Positions 1 to 5,072 of a DNA stretch of 9,625 nt are shown piece by piece; the stretch's first letter is position 1, and every line of letters begins with the position of its first letter. Under the pieces are notes generated by a model. That model did not search any database and was not told the origin of the DNA. It saw only the letters and a list, made by a program, of their open reading frames with translations. This DNA is from CAYGEY01 sp964349065 (GTDB taxonomy: Bacteria > Patescibacteriota > Gracilibacteria > 1-14-2-50-48-13). Location of the stretch: contig CAYGEY010000028.1 in assembly GCA_964349065.1 (NCBI GenBank), positions 1 through 9,625 on the forward strand. Reading direction: 5' to 3'. The position numbers and the translations under genes were made by a program.

Positions 1-199
1 GTTCCATATAGTGACTACTCTTTTCTCCGCAGACTCTATAGATTAGGTTTAGACTTTCTGTCCTAAACCTTAAATAATCAACCTCAGAGGGAAATCTAGC
101 CCATTTATTGTCATGCCAACCGTTTTTAGAAAATATAACTTTTCCTTCGGCAAGTAATTTATTGAATTTGGATTTAATTTTTTCATGATTTTCCATCAT
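1..199 (-). CDS. Hypothetical protein, N-terminal 66 residues (runs off the left edge)
   Basis: The open frame starts at ATG 199-197 (a second ATG at 196-194 is also possible) and continues past the left edge, so only 66 residues are visible. The start MMENHEKIKSKFNKLL is a charged helix. It is followed by a segment with FSKNGW, KWARFPSEVDYLRFRTESLN and LIYRVCGEKSSHY. From memory, a pattern of aromatic residue, basic helix, 'LNLI.RVxG..S.HY' occurs at the N-terminus of various uncharacterised proteins found in defence islands, but I cannot name a family with confidence. The ATG overlaps the TAA of the upstream shifted frame by one base (TAATG), which points to translational coupling and to membership of the operon driven from 1348-1375. 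Function unknown; the reading frame itself is well supported by this overlap and by its coding-like composition. Confidence 0.6.
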   Translation of the reverse strand, partial: MMENHEKIKSKFNKLLAEGKVIFSKNGWHDNKWARFPSEVDYLRFRTESLNLIYRVCGEKSSHYME

Positions 200-395
200 T
201 ACATATCATTAGTTTTAAAAACCCTGACAACCTCATCAAAACTCTTCAGTCTATCCTTATCCCACTCATCTTGTTTGATATACAAAGCCCTATACTCTAT
301 TTTTCTGGTAGCGGTTTTCCCGCTTCTAAATATTTGATGATATCTCTTTTTTCGTTGTCTGTTAGTTTCATAAAGTTAATTAGTACATTACTCAT
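199..395 (-). pseudogene. Small frameshifted gene (65 residues if the shift is corrected)
   Basis: ATG at 395-393 opens a 32-codon frame (MSNVLINFMKLTDNEKRDII..., ending LEAGKPLPEK) that hits TAG at 299-297. Directly at that stop the -1 frame is open and reads IEYRALYIKQDEWDKDRLKS, then FDEVVRVFKTNDM, ending at TAA 201-199. The switch lies in a run of five A on the minus strand (positions 304-300). One extra A would restore a continuous 65-residue protein. The stop of the second half overlaps the ATG of the next gene (TAATG), so the shifted frame is probably the real C-terminus. Options are a recent one-base deletion, a sequencing or assembly error, programmed -1 frameshifting or transcript slippage on the A run, or two separate tiny ORFs (a TTG at 285-283 could start the second). 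The 'EKxxIIKYLEAGKPLPEK' stretch reminds me of N-terminal segments of some CPR DNA methyltransferases; this is recollection, not a search. Confidence 0.55.
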
Positions 396-436
396 TCAAT
401 CTATAACTGAAAAAATGAATCGCAATACAAAAAATT

Positions 437-1318
437 TCAAGCCTTATTACGATTGTGTATCCTTACTGCTCTTACATCTATCTGCCCTTTAGGTAAATTA
501 AAGTATTGCTTTATATAAATACCTTTACCCTCAACTGTGAATTGTGCTTTAGTTATTGGTTTAATTACCTGTATTGTAAATTTGACCTTAATTTTTATCT
601 TTTCGATATTACCACGTTCAATTGAGAACTCATTATCTGAGAAAATAATCATGTCATCTATCGAGTAAGCATAATATCCTTCATCAAATGTATGTGTAGG
701 AAGATTCTTAAGCTTCTTAGAAATAGTTTCTTCTGCAAATCTTTCAAGTAGAGACTGAAAAGGCATTTGTTCTAACTGATATGTACATATTCCTTGTGGA
801 TCAATAGGATAATCCTTTGAGGCTTTTGTATCATCAAATCCTTTAATGAATGCTTGTGCCTCTATGAACTGATTTGATTTATCCTGATGGATAGTATGTA
901 TTTCAGGGAAAGTACCCTTCTCTAGAGGTAGTTTTGATGCTACTAATAGTTCAATACGAGGATCCTTCAAAGCTTCTTTTTTTGCATTTGAACTAAAAGA
1001 AGTGCCTATGAAGTATCCTTTAGTTGCATTAGTTTCTTTTATCTTTGCTGAAAAAATGGTGATATCATTTGGACTAACAGGTTTTTTTATATTTTTACAT
1101 TCAAATATAAATATACTCTCAAATCCATCTCCTGGATCGACTACAACATATATGTCAATTTCTCTCCGAACTCCTCCTGGAAATATAAGCTTATTTCGTT
1201 GAATTTGTAGTTGAGCGGATGCAAGTGAAGGATTTGTTTTAAGAATCTGCTTATAGATAAGCTCTACAGCATTTTCCAATTCATCACCTTTCTCTTTATG
1301 ATTCTTTTCATAATTCAT
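437..1318 (-). CDS. Mrr-like restriction endonuclease-fold protein (PD-(D/E)XK nuclease)
   Basis: 293 residues, probably a cytoplasmic DNA-cleaving enzyme. The first 130 residues carry the signature of the Mrr/restriction-endonuclease-like fold: an N-terminal helix with acidic residues (GDELENAVELIY, residues 11-22), then the catalytic strand pair E53-I-D55 (REIDIYVVV) and E73-C-K75 (IFIFECKN), i.e. D...(E)xK. After it comes the helix and strand 'KIKETNATKGYFIGTSFSS' with an 'NAKKEAL' helix, which in Mrr-type proteins completes the core. The C-terminal part (about 140-293) is a separate, strand-rich domain I do not recognise; it may bind the substrate or partner. In this superfamily, stand-alone Mrr-like enzymes often restrict modified foreign DNA, but the substrate here is unknown. 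The gene is the first of a leftward operon with a promoter at 1348-1375 and has no clear Shine-Dalgarno sequence. Fold call is solid, biological role inferred. Confidence 0.75.
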   Translation of the reverse strand: MNYEKNHKEKGDELENAVELIYKQILKTNPSLASAQLQIQRNKLIFPGGVRREIDIYVVVDPGDGFESIFIFECKNIKKPVSPNDITIFSAKIKETNATKGYFIGTSFSSNAKKEALKDPRIELLVASKLPLEKGTFPEIHTIHQDKSNQFIEAQAFIKGFDDTKASKDYPIDPQGICTYQLEQMPFQSLLERFAEETISKKLKNLPTHTFDEGYYAYSIDDMIIFSDNEFSIERGNIEKIKIKVKFTIQVIKPITKAQFTVEGKGIYIKQYFNLPKGQIDVRAVRIHNRNKA

Positions 1319-1347
1319 TCGTATTCTTCAATTGTTAAGGTGATTTT

Positions 1348-1375
1348 ATTATAACCTATGCCTCAATAAAATCAA
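1348..1375 (-). promoter_or_regulatory. Sigma-70-type promoter of the nuclease operon
   Basis: On the minus strand, TTGATT (1375-1370) and a perfect TATAAT (1353-1348) are separated by 16 bases. The nuclease ATG is at 1318, which gives a leader of roughly 22 bases. The -10 box is a full consensus match and the -35 box matches 4 of 6. Confidence 0.65.
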
Positions 1376-1393
1376 TTCCATGTCTTCCTCGCC

Positions 1394-1421
1394 TTGCCCC
1401 ACTCCATCTTCTCATTACAAT
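1394..1421 (+). promoter_or_regulatory. Possible promoter of the small membrane protein gene
   Basis: TTGCCC (1394-1399) and TACAAT (1416-1421) are 16 bases apart, matching the consensus at 4 of 6 and 5 of 6 positions. Transcription would start near 1428, leaving a leader of only about 19 bases before the ATG at 1447. The site is divergent from the nuclease promoter and close to it. Confidence 0.3.
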
Positions 1422-1446
1422 AAAATCACAATCTTACATTTTTTTC

Positions 1447-1737
1447 ATGACCCACCTCCCCCGCTACATCTTCACTCTCCTCGCAACCATCCCCCTCTTC
1501 TCTGCCCTCATCCTCGGCTTCCTCGCCACCTTCATCCGAACTGCCGGACCCGGCAATCTCATCTATGACGGACTTGGGCGCACACTCCATATCACACCGA
1601 TGATTGTGCGGATCTTTACTTCAACTGACTCCATGTGGGCCGGATGGACGTGGGCGGTGGTAGATTGGGGAGTGACTCTCGCTCTCATAGTTTTAGGTTA
1701 TATATTATTCCGGATTGCCGGCAGTTTTGAAAAGTAA
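1447..1737 (+). CDS. Small two-helix membrane protein, unknown function
   Basis: 96 residues. There are two hydrophobic helices: about residues 7-30 (YIFTLLATIPLFSALILGFL) and about 70-91 (WAVVDWGVTLALIVLGYILF). Between them is a roughly 40-residue loop with TAGPGN, YDGLGR and a tryptophan pair (MWAGWTW). The tail is short and charged (GSFEK). I do not recognise a family. The gene stands alone on the plus strand between the leftward nuclease operon and a candidate small RNA. It is richer in GC and C-rich codons than the AT-rich block to its left, so it probably belongs to the chromosomal backbone. No Shine-Dalgarno sequence precedes the ATG (it follows a T7 run). An overlapping frame from 1380 has low-complexity His/Pro content and is not a gene. 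The protein could be a subunit or accessory peptide of a membrane complex, but nothing in the context says which. Confidence 0.55.
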   Translation: MTHLPRYIFTLLATIPLFSALILGFLATFIRTAGPGNLIYDGLGRTLHITPMIVRIFTSTDSMWAGWTWAVVDWGVTLALIVLGYILFRIAGSFEK

Positions 1738-1761
1738 ACCAATATCACTTCCAAAAATTTT

Positions 1762-1789
1762 TTGACAAAAAATATCCTCAGATTAAAAT
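1762..1789 (+). promoter_or_regulatory. Strong promoter with no downstream protein gene
   Basis: A perfect TTGACA (1762-1767) is followed after 16 bases by TAAAAT (1784-1789), 5 of 6 matches to the -10 consensus. It is among the best promoters in the window, yet the next plus-strand sequence is non-coding up to the hairpin at 1878-1913. This supports a free-standing RNA gene starting near 1796. Confidence 0.6.
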
Positions 1790-1795
1790 ACAATC

Positions 1796-1915
1796 ACCTA
1801 GACTAATATGTAGTCGAAAGTTTCGATCATGCAGGACCGAAGATGTAGCGAACGGAGAGATACCTAAGGAGCTTCTCACAAAAAGAGTATCATGTATTTG
1901 GTACTATTTTTGTTT
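1796..1915 (+). ncRNA. Candidate small non-coding RNA, about 115-120 nt
   Basis: The interval is bounded by a consensus promoter and a strong terminator-like hairpin, has no credible ORF, and is visibly richer in G and C than the flanking sequence. Local pairings are GACTA(1801-1805)/TAGTC(1811-1815) and TCGAAA(1814-1819)/TTTCGA(1821-1826), which are mutually exclusive. GAGA(1855-1858)/TCTC(1874-1877) and a weak CCG(1837-1839)/CGG(1853-1855) also exist. The middle contains unpaired purine-rich stretches (GCAGGACCGAAG, AGCGAACGGAGAG). I compared it from memory with SRP RNA, 6S RNA, tmRNA, RNase P RNA and common riboswitches. The 'CAGGACCGAAG...AGC' stretch loosely resembles the SRP RNA tip, but the conserved AGCAG side and the closing stem are missing. 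It has no downstream gene on its strand, so a riboswitch is unlikely; a trans-acting or housekeeping RNA is more plausible. Confidence 0.42.
1878..1913. terminator. Two-sided intrinsic terminator hairpin
   Basis: ACAAAAA (1878-1884) pairs with TTTTTGT (1907-1913). After one G/A mismatch, AGTATC (1886-1891) pairs with GGTACT (1900-1905, one G-T pair), closing an 8-base loop. The U-rich arm follows the stem on both strands, so the hairpin can end the plus-strand RNA from 1796 and the minus-strand sortase transcript whose stop codon is at 1943. Confidence 0.65.
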
Positions 1916-1942
1916 GTTGATTTTGTTACGTATTCCTCCCCC

Positions 1943-2941
1943 CTACTTCTGCTTCGCCACAATAATCAACCGATTCAGCGCCGTTCCGATTGGTGTGCAC
2001 GTCATGAGTGTCAGCCTCCGATCATGTGTCTCGGACAAGACATTCACCTGATTTGGTGAGACCACTTTTTTCTCAGTAATCGTGTAATCGTATCGCTCCT
2101 GATTGTAATAAATCGTGATACTGTCGCCGATCTCCAGATTGTGCAGAAGTGCGAAGACGTCTTTGTACTTCCCCGGATCCCATAGGTAGTACGAGCTGTG
2201 TCCGGTGATGAAGACATTGCCGATCTGCCCCGGATATGCCGTTCCCGGGTAATGGATGACACCATCCTTTAACTTCTCTTGAATATCATCCTCCAAATCT
2301 TGCCATTTTTCTTTCACAAGATTTTTGGAAGAGACTTCTTGGATCGGGATATTTTGGCCGATCTTGGGGATCAATATTCTGTTACTTTCAGGCATGACTT
2401 GGAAATAATCGAGAATTGATGGGTTGATTGAGTTACTTCCGGATTCGGTATGTGTGGTGGTGGTTCCGAACATGCCCAGGGTATTTTTCATAAACGGATC
2501 CCCCAGTGGAGAAGAGGTGCTACTATCATTGAGTTCCGCGAAATTTTCACTGTTATTTTGTCCCAATATACTCGCTACGACATATTCACCAACCTTATAG
2601 TATGCGCTTGCGTTGAAAAATACCATGAGGGCAACAAAGATCATACATGTGGTGGTGAGAAACCCGGCCATGCCTCGGAGTTTGCTCAGAATGGATTTTT
2701 TACTGAGGAGTTTTTTGATTTCGTCGCGGACGTGGGTTTTTAATTCACTTGGATATTTTGCATGATCAAATCGTGTCGGGAGGCGGTCCCAGATGCGGAT
2801 GACGGATTTTTTGGGCGGAGTTGCGTTTTCATCCCCTGGTTTATGAAAACCATGGCCATCTTCAAAATGCATGTCCTTGGCGTTGTCCATGAAAGGATTA
2901 TATTTTTCAGCTAGTTTTTGCTTATGTTTGGGAGGAAGCAT
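1943..2941 (-). CDS. Membrane-anchored sortase family transpeptidase
   Basis: 332 residues from ATG 2941. Sortases cleave a sorting motif in secreted proteins through a cysteine thioester and attach them to a surface amine. The catalytic domain spans about residues 185-332 and contains the full set of residues: His248 in FITGHSS, Cys315 in TLMTCTPIGT and Arg324 in LNRLIIVA. The preceding 'GVIHYPGTAYPGQIGNVF' is typical of sortases. One transmembrane helix (about 91-115, AGFLTTTCMIFVALMVFF) puts the enzyme outside, behind a Ser/Thr/Asn-rich linker of about 70 residues. The N-terminal 90 residues are charged and cytoplasmic, which is unusually long. The frame is open upstream to ATG 3034, but that adds 31 unconserved residues, overlaps the palindrome at 3027-3102, and lies upstream of the probable promoter; hence the start at 2941. 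No sortase substrate or pilin gene is visible here, so its target is unknown. Confidence 0.85.
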   Translation of the reverse strand: MLPPKHKQKLAEKYNPFMDNAKDMHFEDGHGFHKPGDENATPPKKSVIRIWDRLPTRFDHAKYPSELKTHVRDEIKKLLSKKSILSKLRGMAGFLTTTCMIFVALMVFFNASAYYKVGEYVVASILGQNNSENFAELNDSSTSSPLGDPFMKNTLGMFGTTTTHTESGSNSINPSILDYFQVMPESNRILIPKIGQNIPIQEVSSKNLVKEKWQDLEDDIQEKLKDGVIHYPGTAYPGQIGNVFITGHSSYYLWDPGKYKDVFALLHNLEIGDSITIYYNQERYDYTITEKKVVSPNQVNVLSETHDRRLTLMTCTPIGTALNRLIIVAKQK

Positions 2942-2974
2942 GGGGTTTCTATTTTGCTTGGGTGATATGAGGAA

Positions 2975-3004
2975 AGTATACCATACTGGGTAGTGGTGTA
3001 TAAA
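2975..3004 (-). promoter_or_regulatory. Possible sortase promoter
   Basis: On the minus strand, TTTATA (3004-2999) and TATACT (2980-2975) are 18 bases apart, matching the consensus at 4 of 6 and 5 of 6. A start near 2968 would leave a leader of about 27 bases to the ATG at 2941. It lies just downstream of the palindrome at 3027-3102. Confidence 0.35.
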
Positions 3005-3026
3005 GGGATTATTAGGACAAAACAAG

Positions 3027-3102
3027 ACTTCCATTTTTTAATGGTTTATTCATCATACAACTAAATAAATGATACTCTCATAAACCATTAAAAAATGGAA
3101 GT
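3027..3102. repeat. Long perfect palindrome 1 (23-bp arms, 30-base loop)
   Basis: The left arm at 3027-3049 begins ACTTCC and the right arm at 3080-3102 ends GGAAGT; all 23 bases pair without mismatch. The loop (3050-3079) can pair further through ATCAT/ATGAT. Each arm also contains its own small hairpin, CCATT-TTTT-AATGG on the left and its complement on the right. No T tract follows the stem on either strand (the plus strand continues TATAAAAAAC, the minus strand CTTGTTTTG), so it is not a standard terminator. Together with the element at 3150-3222 it fills the pyrG-sortase gap and may be a mobile or structural repeat. Confidence 0.8.
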
Positions 3103-3149
3103 TATAAAAAACATAAAATTAGTACTGAGCTGAATTGTGTATCCATAAG

Positions 3150-3222
3150 ACTTCCTATTTTATATTTTTTTGATGTATAAAAATTTCAAGATGTACTCGT
3201 TAAAAAATATAAAATAGGAAGT
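3150..3222. repeat. Long perfect palindrome 2 (21-bp arms, 31-base loop)
   Basis: The left arm at 3150-3170 (ACTTCC then an AT-only run) is the exact reverse complement of 3202-3222 (ending GGAAGT). It is built like the palindrome at 3027-3102: same outer hexamer, preceded by AAG in both, near-identical arm and loop lengths. The inner sequences differ, so the two are not simple copies. The plus strand continues with A7; for the pyrG transcript (minus strand) the T7 lies before the hairpin, not after it. It could still slow or end pyrG transcription, or protect the mRNA 3' end. Confidence 0.8.
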
Positions 3223-3265
3223 AAAAAAAGTGCGAAACCTTTGATATGTTAGTCAATGAGAGGTA

Positions 3266-4912
3266 CTACCTCGCATCCGCTACCCTCTCATAATTCAACT
3301 GACTCGCAAACCGATACACATTTGCGGCCTCAACTAGCCCCACAAATAATGGATTCGCATCCGTTGGTCTCGAAGTAAACTCCGGATGGAACTGGGACCC
3401 GATCATAAACGGATGACCCGCAATCTCCACGATCTCGGCAATATCTTCCTCCACATATGATCCGCTGATAGTCAGACCGTGGCTTTGAAGTAATTCACGA
3501 TAATCATTATTGAATTCATATCTATGACGGTGGCGTTCTGTAATATGTTCTTTACCGTAGAGGCGGTGTGCCAAGCTTCCTGGAAGAAGTGCACATGGGT
3601 ACCCACCTTTTCTCATTGTTCCACCTTTATTGTACACGGATTTTTGGGATTCCATAATATGTACCACAGGATTTTGCGTATTTTCATCAAATTCGGTTGA
3701 GTGAGCGTCCGTGAGGCCGCAGACATTTCTGGCAAATTCGACAGCCATGATTTGTGATCCAAGACAGAGACCGAGATACGGGACGTTGTTTTCACGCGCG
3801 TATTTTGCGGCGAGGATTTTCCCTTCGATGCCTCGAGATCCGAAGCCTCCGGGGACGACGATGCCGTGTGCGAGGCGGAGTTTTGTCCATTCTTCTTCAT
3901 CGTTTTTTTCCAGTTTCTCTGCTTGTACCTGTATAATCTCCGGGATGCATCCTTGGTTGTAACACGCGGCTTTGATGGCTTCATGTACGGAAATATATGC
4001 ATCATCCATTTCATTGTACTTGGTGACTTCAGCGATCATGATTCGTGGCGTGTTTTCATTTTGGATGGTGGAGCAAATGTTTTCAAAGTCGGCGATGTCA
4101 GGTTCTGTTCCGATTTCTATCTTGAGTTTTTCCATAATTTTTTTGTGCATGCCGAGTTTGGCAAATGCGGATGGCACTTCGTAAATACTCGGGAGGGTAT
4201 ATGCCGGGAATACCGCATCCAGATCGACATTACAAAAGAGGGCGATTTTTTCCAGGTGGTCTTTTTTGATTTGAAAATCACTTCGTGTGAGGATCATATC
4301 TGAAAAGATTCCCATACGTTGAAGGGCTCCGATAGCCATCTGCGTGGGTTTGGTCTTGAGTTCGTTATTGGATTTGAGGTACGGGAGGAGGGTGAGCATG
4401 ACGACGAGCGTGTCGCGTTTCGGGAGTTCATGGCGGAGTTGTCGCACTGCTTCGACCACGGGGAGGCCTTCGATATCACCTACGGTTCCTCCGAGCTCAA
4501 CTATCACGACATCAGTGTTTTTCCCGGCTTCTAAAATGGAGCTTTTGATGATGTCGGTCACATGTGGGACAATTTGAATGTCTTTGCCGAGGAAAATGCC
4601 TTCGCGTTCGCCGTCGAGGACTTTTTTGTACACCTGCCCCATCGTGAGAGTGGAGTCTTTGGTGAGAGTTTGATTCAAAAATCTTTCGTAATGCCCGAGG
4701 TCAAGGTCGGTTTCACTGCCATCTTCTAACACAAATACTTCGCCGTGCCGCTCGGGGTTCATGGTCCCGGGATCGACGTTGAGGTACGGGTCGATTTTCA
4801 TGGGTTTGATCAAGATGCCGGAACGCTTGAGGAGCAGACCTATGCTCGCCGCCGCGATTCCTTTACCGAGTGATGAGCAGACCCCGCCCATGACGAAGAT
4901 GTATTTTGCCAT
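3266..4912 (-). CDS. pyrG: CTP synthase (glutamine-hydrolysing)
   Basis: 548 residues, close to the 545 of the E. coli enzyme. It converts UTP, ATP and glutamine to CTP, the last step of pyrimidine nucleotide synthesis, in the cytoplasm. The N-terminal synthetase domain (about 1-275) has the P-loop GGVCSSLGKG (residues 9-18, Lys17), the UTP/metal segment DPYLNVDPGTMNP (41-53) and HGEVFVLEDGSETDLDLGHYERF at 56-78. The class I glutaminase domain (about 295-540) has the oxyanion loop PGGFGSRG, nucleophile Cys383 in YLGLCLGSQ, and the His509/Glu511 pair in QFHPEF, so the triad is complete. The frame is open 8 residues further to 4936, but the family begins at 'MAKYIFVMGGV', so I chose 4912. There is no Shine-Dalgarno sequence. 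It is separated from the repeat protein gene upstream by hairpins and probably has its own promoter. Ends with TAG. Confidence 0.97.
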   Translation of the reverse strand: MAKYIFVMGGVCSSLGKGIAAASIGLLLKRSGILIKPMKIDPYLNVDPGTMNPERHGEVFVLEDGSETDLDLGHYERFLNQTLTKDSTLTMGQVYKKVLDGEREGIFLGKDIQIVPHVTDIIKSSILEAGKNTDVVIVELGGTVGDIEGLPVVEAVRQLRHELPKRDTLVVMLTLLPYLKSNNELKTKPTQMAIGALQRMGIFSDMILTRSDFQIKKDHLEKIALFCNVDLDAVFPAYTLPSIYEVPSAFAKLGMHKKIMEKLKIEIGTEPDIADFENICSTIQNENTPRIMIAEVTKYNEMDDAYISVHEAIKAACYNQGCIPEIIQVQAEKLEKNDEEEWTKLRLAHGIVVPGGFGSRGIEGKILAAKYARENNVPYLGLCLGSQIMAVEFARNVCGLTDAHSTEFDENTQNPVVHIMESQKSVYNKGGTMRKGGYPCALLPGSLAHRLYGKEHITERHRHRYEFNNDYRELLQSHGLTISGSYVEEDIAEIVEIAGHPFMIGSQFHPEFTSRPTDANPLFVGLVEAANVYRFASQLNYERVADAR

Positions 4913-4981
4913 TTGAGATGCGATTAGATTATGCAATTTGAGTATATGGGAAGATGGAGATGGGGGAAATTGTTTTTTATT

Positions 4982-5016
4982 TTTTCAACTGATCACATTT
5001 TGTAATCGGTTGAAAA
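4982..5016. repeat. Inverted repeat in the pyrG upstream region
   Basis: TTTTCAAC (4982-4989) pairs with GTTGAAAA (5009-5016), extended by a T/G pair and GAT/ATC to a 12-position stem around an 11-base loop. In a plus-strand RNA the T/G position pairs as a wobble; on the minus strand it is an A/C mismatch. It lies between the hairpin at 5031-5065 and the pyrG start. It may be a regulatory site of pyrG or a second stem ending upstream transcription; I cannot decide. Confidence 0.4.
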
Positions 5017-5030
5017 TGTTGCGATTTTGA

Positions 5031-5065
5031 AGAACCTCTTCGACTACTGGAGTCGGAGAGGTTCT
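5031..5065 (-). terminator. Hairpin after the repeat-protein gene, probable terminator
   Basis: AGAACCTCT (5031-5039) pairs with AGAGGTTCT (5057-5065), and CGACT (5041-5045) pairs with AGTCG (5051-5055) around a 5-base loop, with one T/G position between. It lies 8 bases past the stop codon of the gene at 5073-5807. The minus strand continues TTCAAAATC, so the T tract is poor; it may act as a weak terminator or as an mRNA 3'-end stabiliser. Confidence 0.55.
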
Positions 5066-5072
5066 GGGTGGT

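Larger units (their letters stand above)
2942..3265. other. Intergenic region between pyrG and the sortase gene
   Basis: 324 bases without a supported gene. It contains the possible sortase promoter, the two palindromes and a 47-base AT-rich spacer between them (3103-3149). I see no ORF, tRNA or transposase remnant in it. The upstream extension of the sortase frame (2942-3034) overlaps the first palindrome and is not considered coding. Confidence 0.6.

Noticed and set aside
271..492. 73-codon plus-strand frame at the left side
   Set aside because: It lies opposite the frameshifted small gene and the end of the nuclease gene, which are better supported by coupling and motifs.
1380..1568. 62-codon plus-strand frame rich in His, Pro and Leu
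   Set aside because: Low-complexity composition and overlap with the better-supported membrane protein in another frame.
1825..1870. SRP RNA identity for the small RNA candidate
   Set aside because: CAGGACCGAAG resembles the apical SRP motif, but the AGCAG partner strand and a long closing stem are not present.
2942..3034. 31-residue N-terminal extension of the sortase frame
   Set aside because: It begins inside the arm of a palindrome, lies upstream of the likely promoter and has no sortase-like feature.
3027..3222. CRISPR array or integron attC sites
   Set aside because: There are only two units, each an inverted rather than a direct repeat with unlike cores, and no cas gene or integrase lies nearby.
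3866..4303. 145-codon plus-strand open frame opposite pyrG
   Set aside because: It is antisense to highly conserved pyrG sequence, has no start signals and a translation rich in Cys/Phe/His, as expected for a shadow frame.
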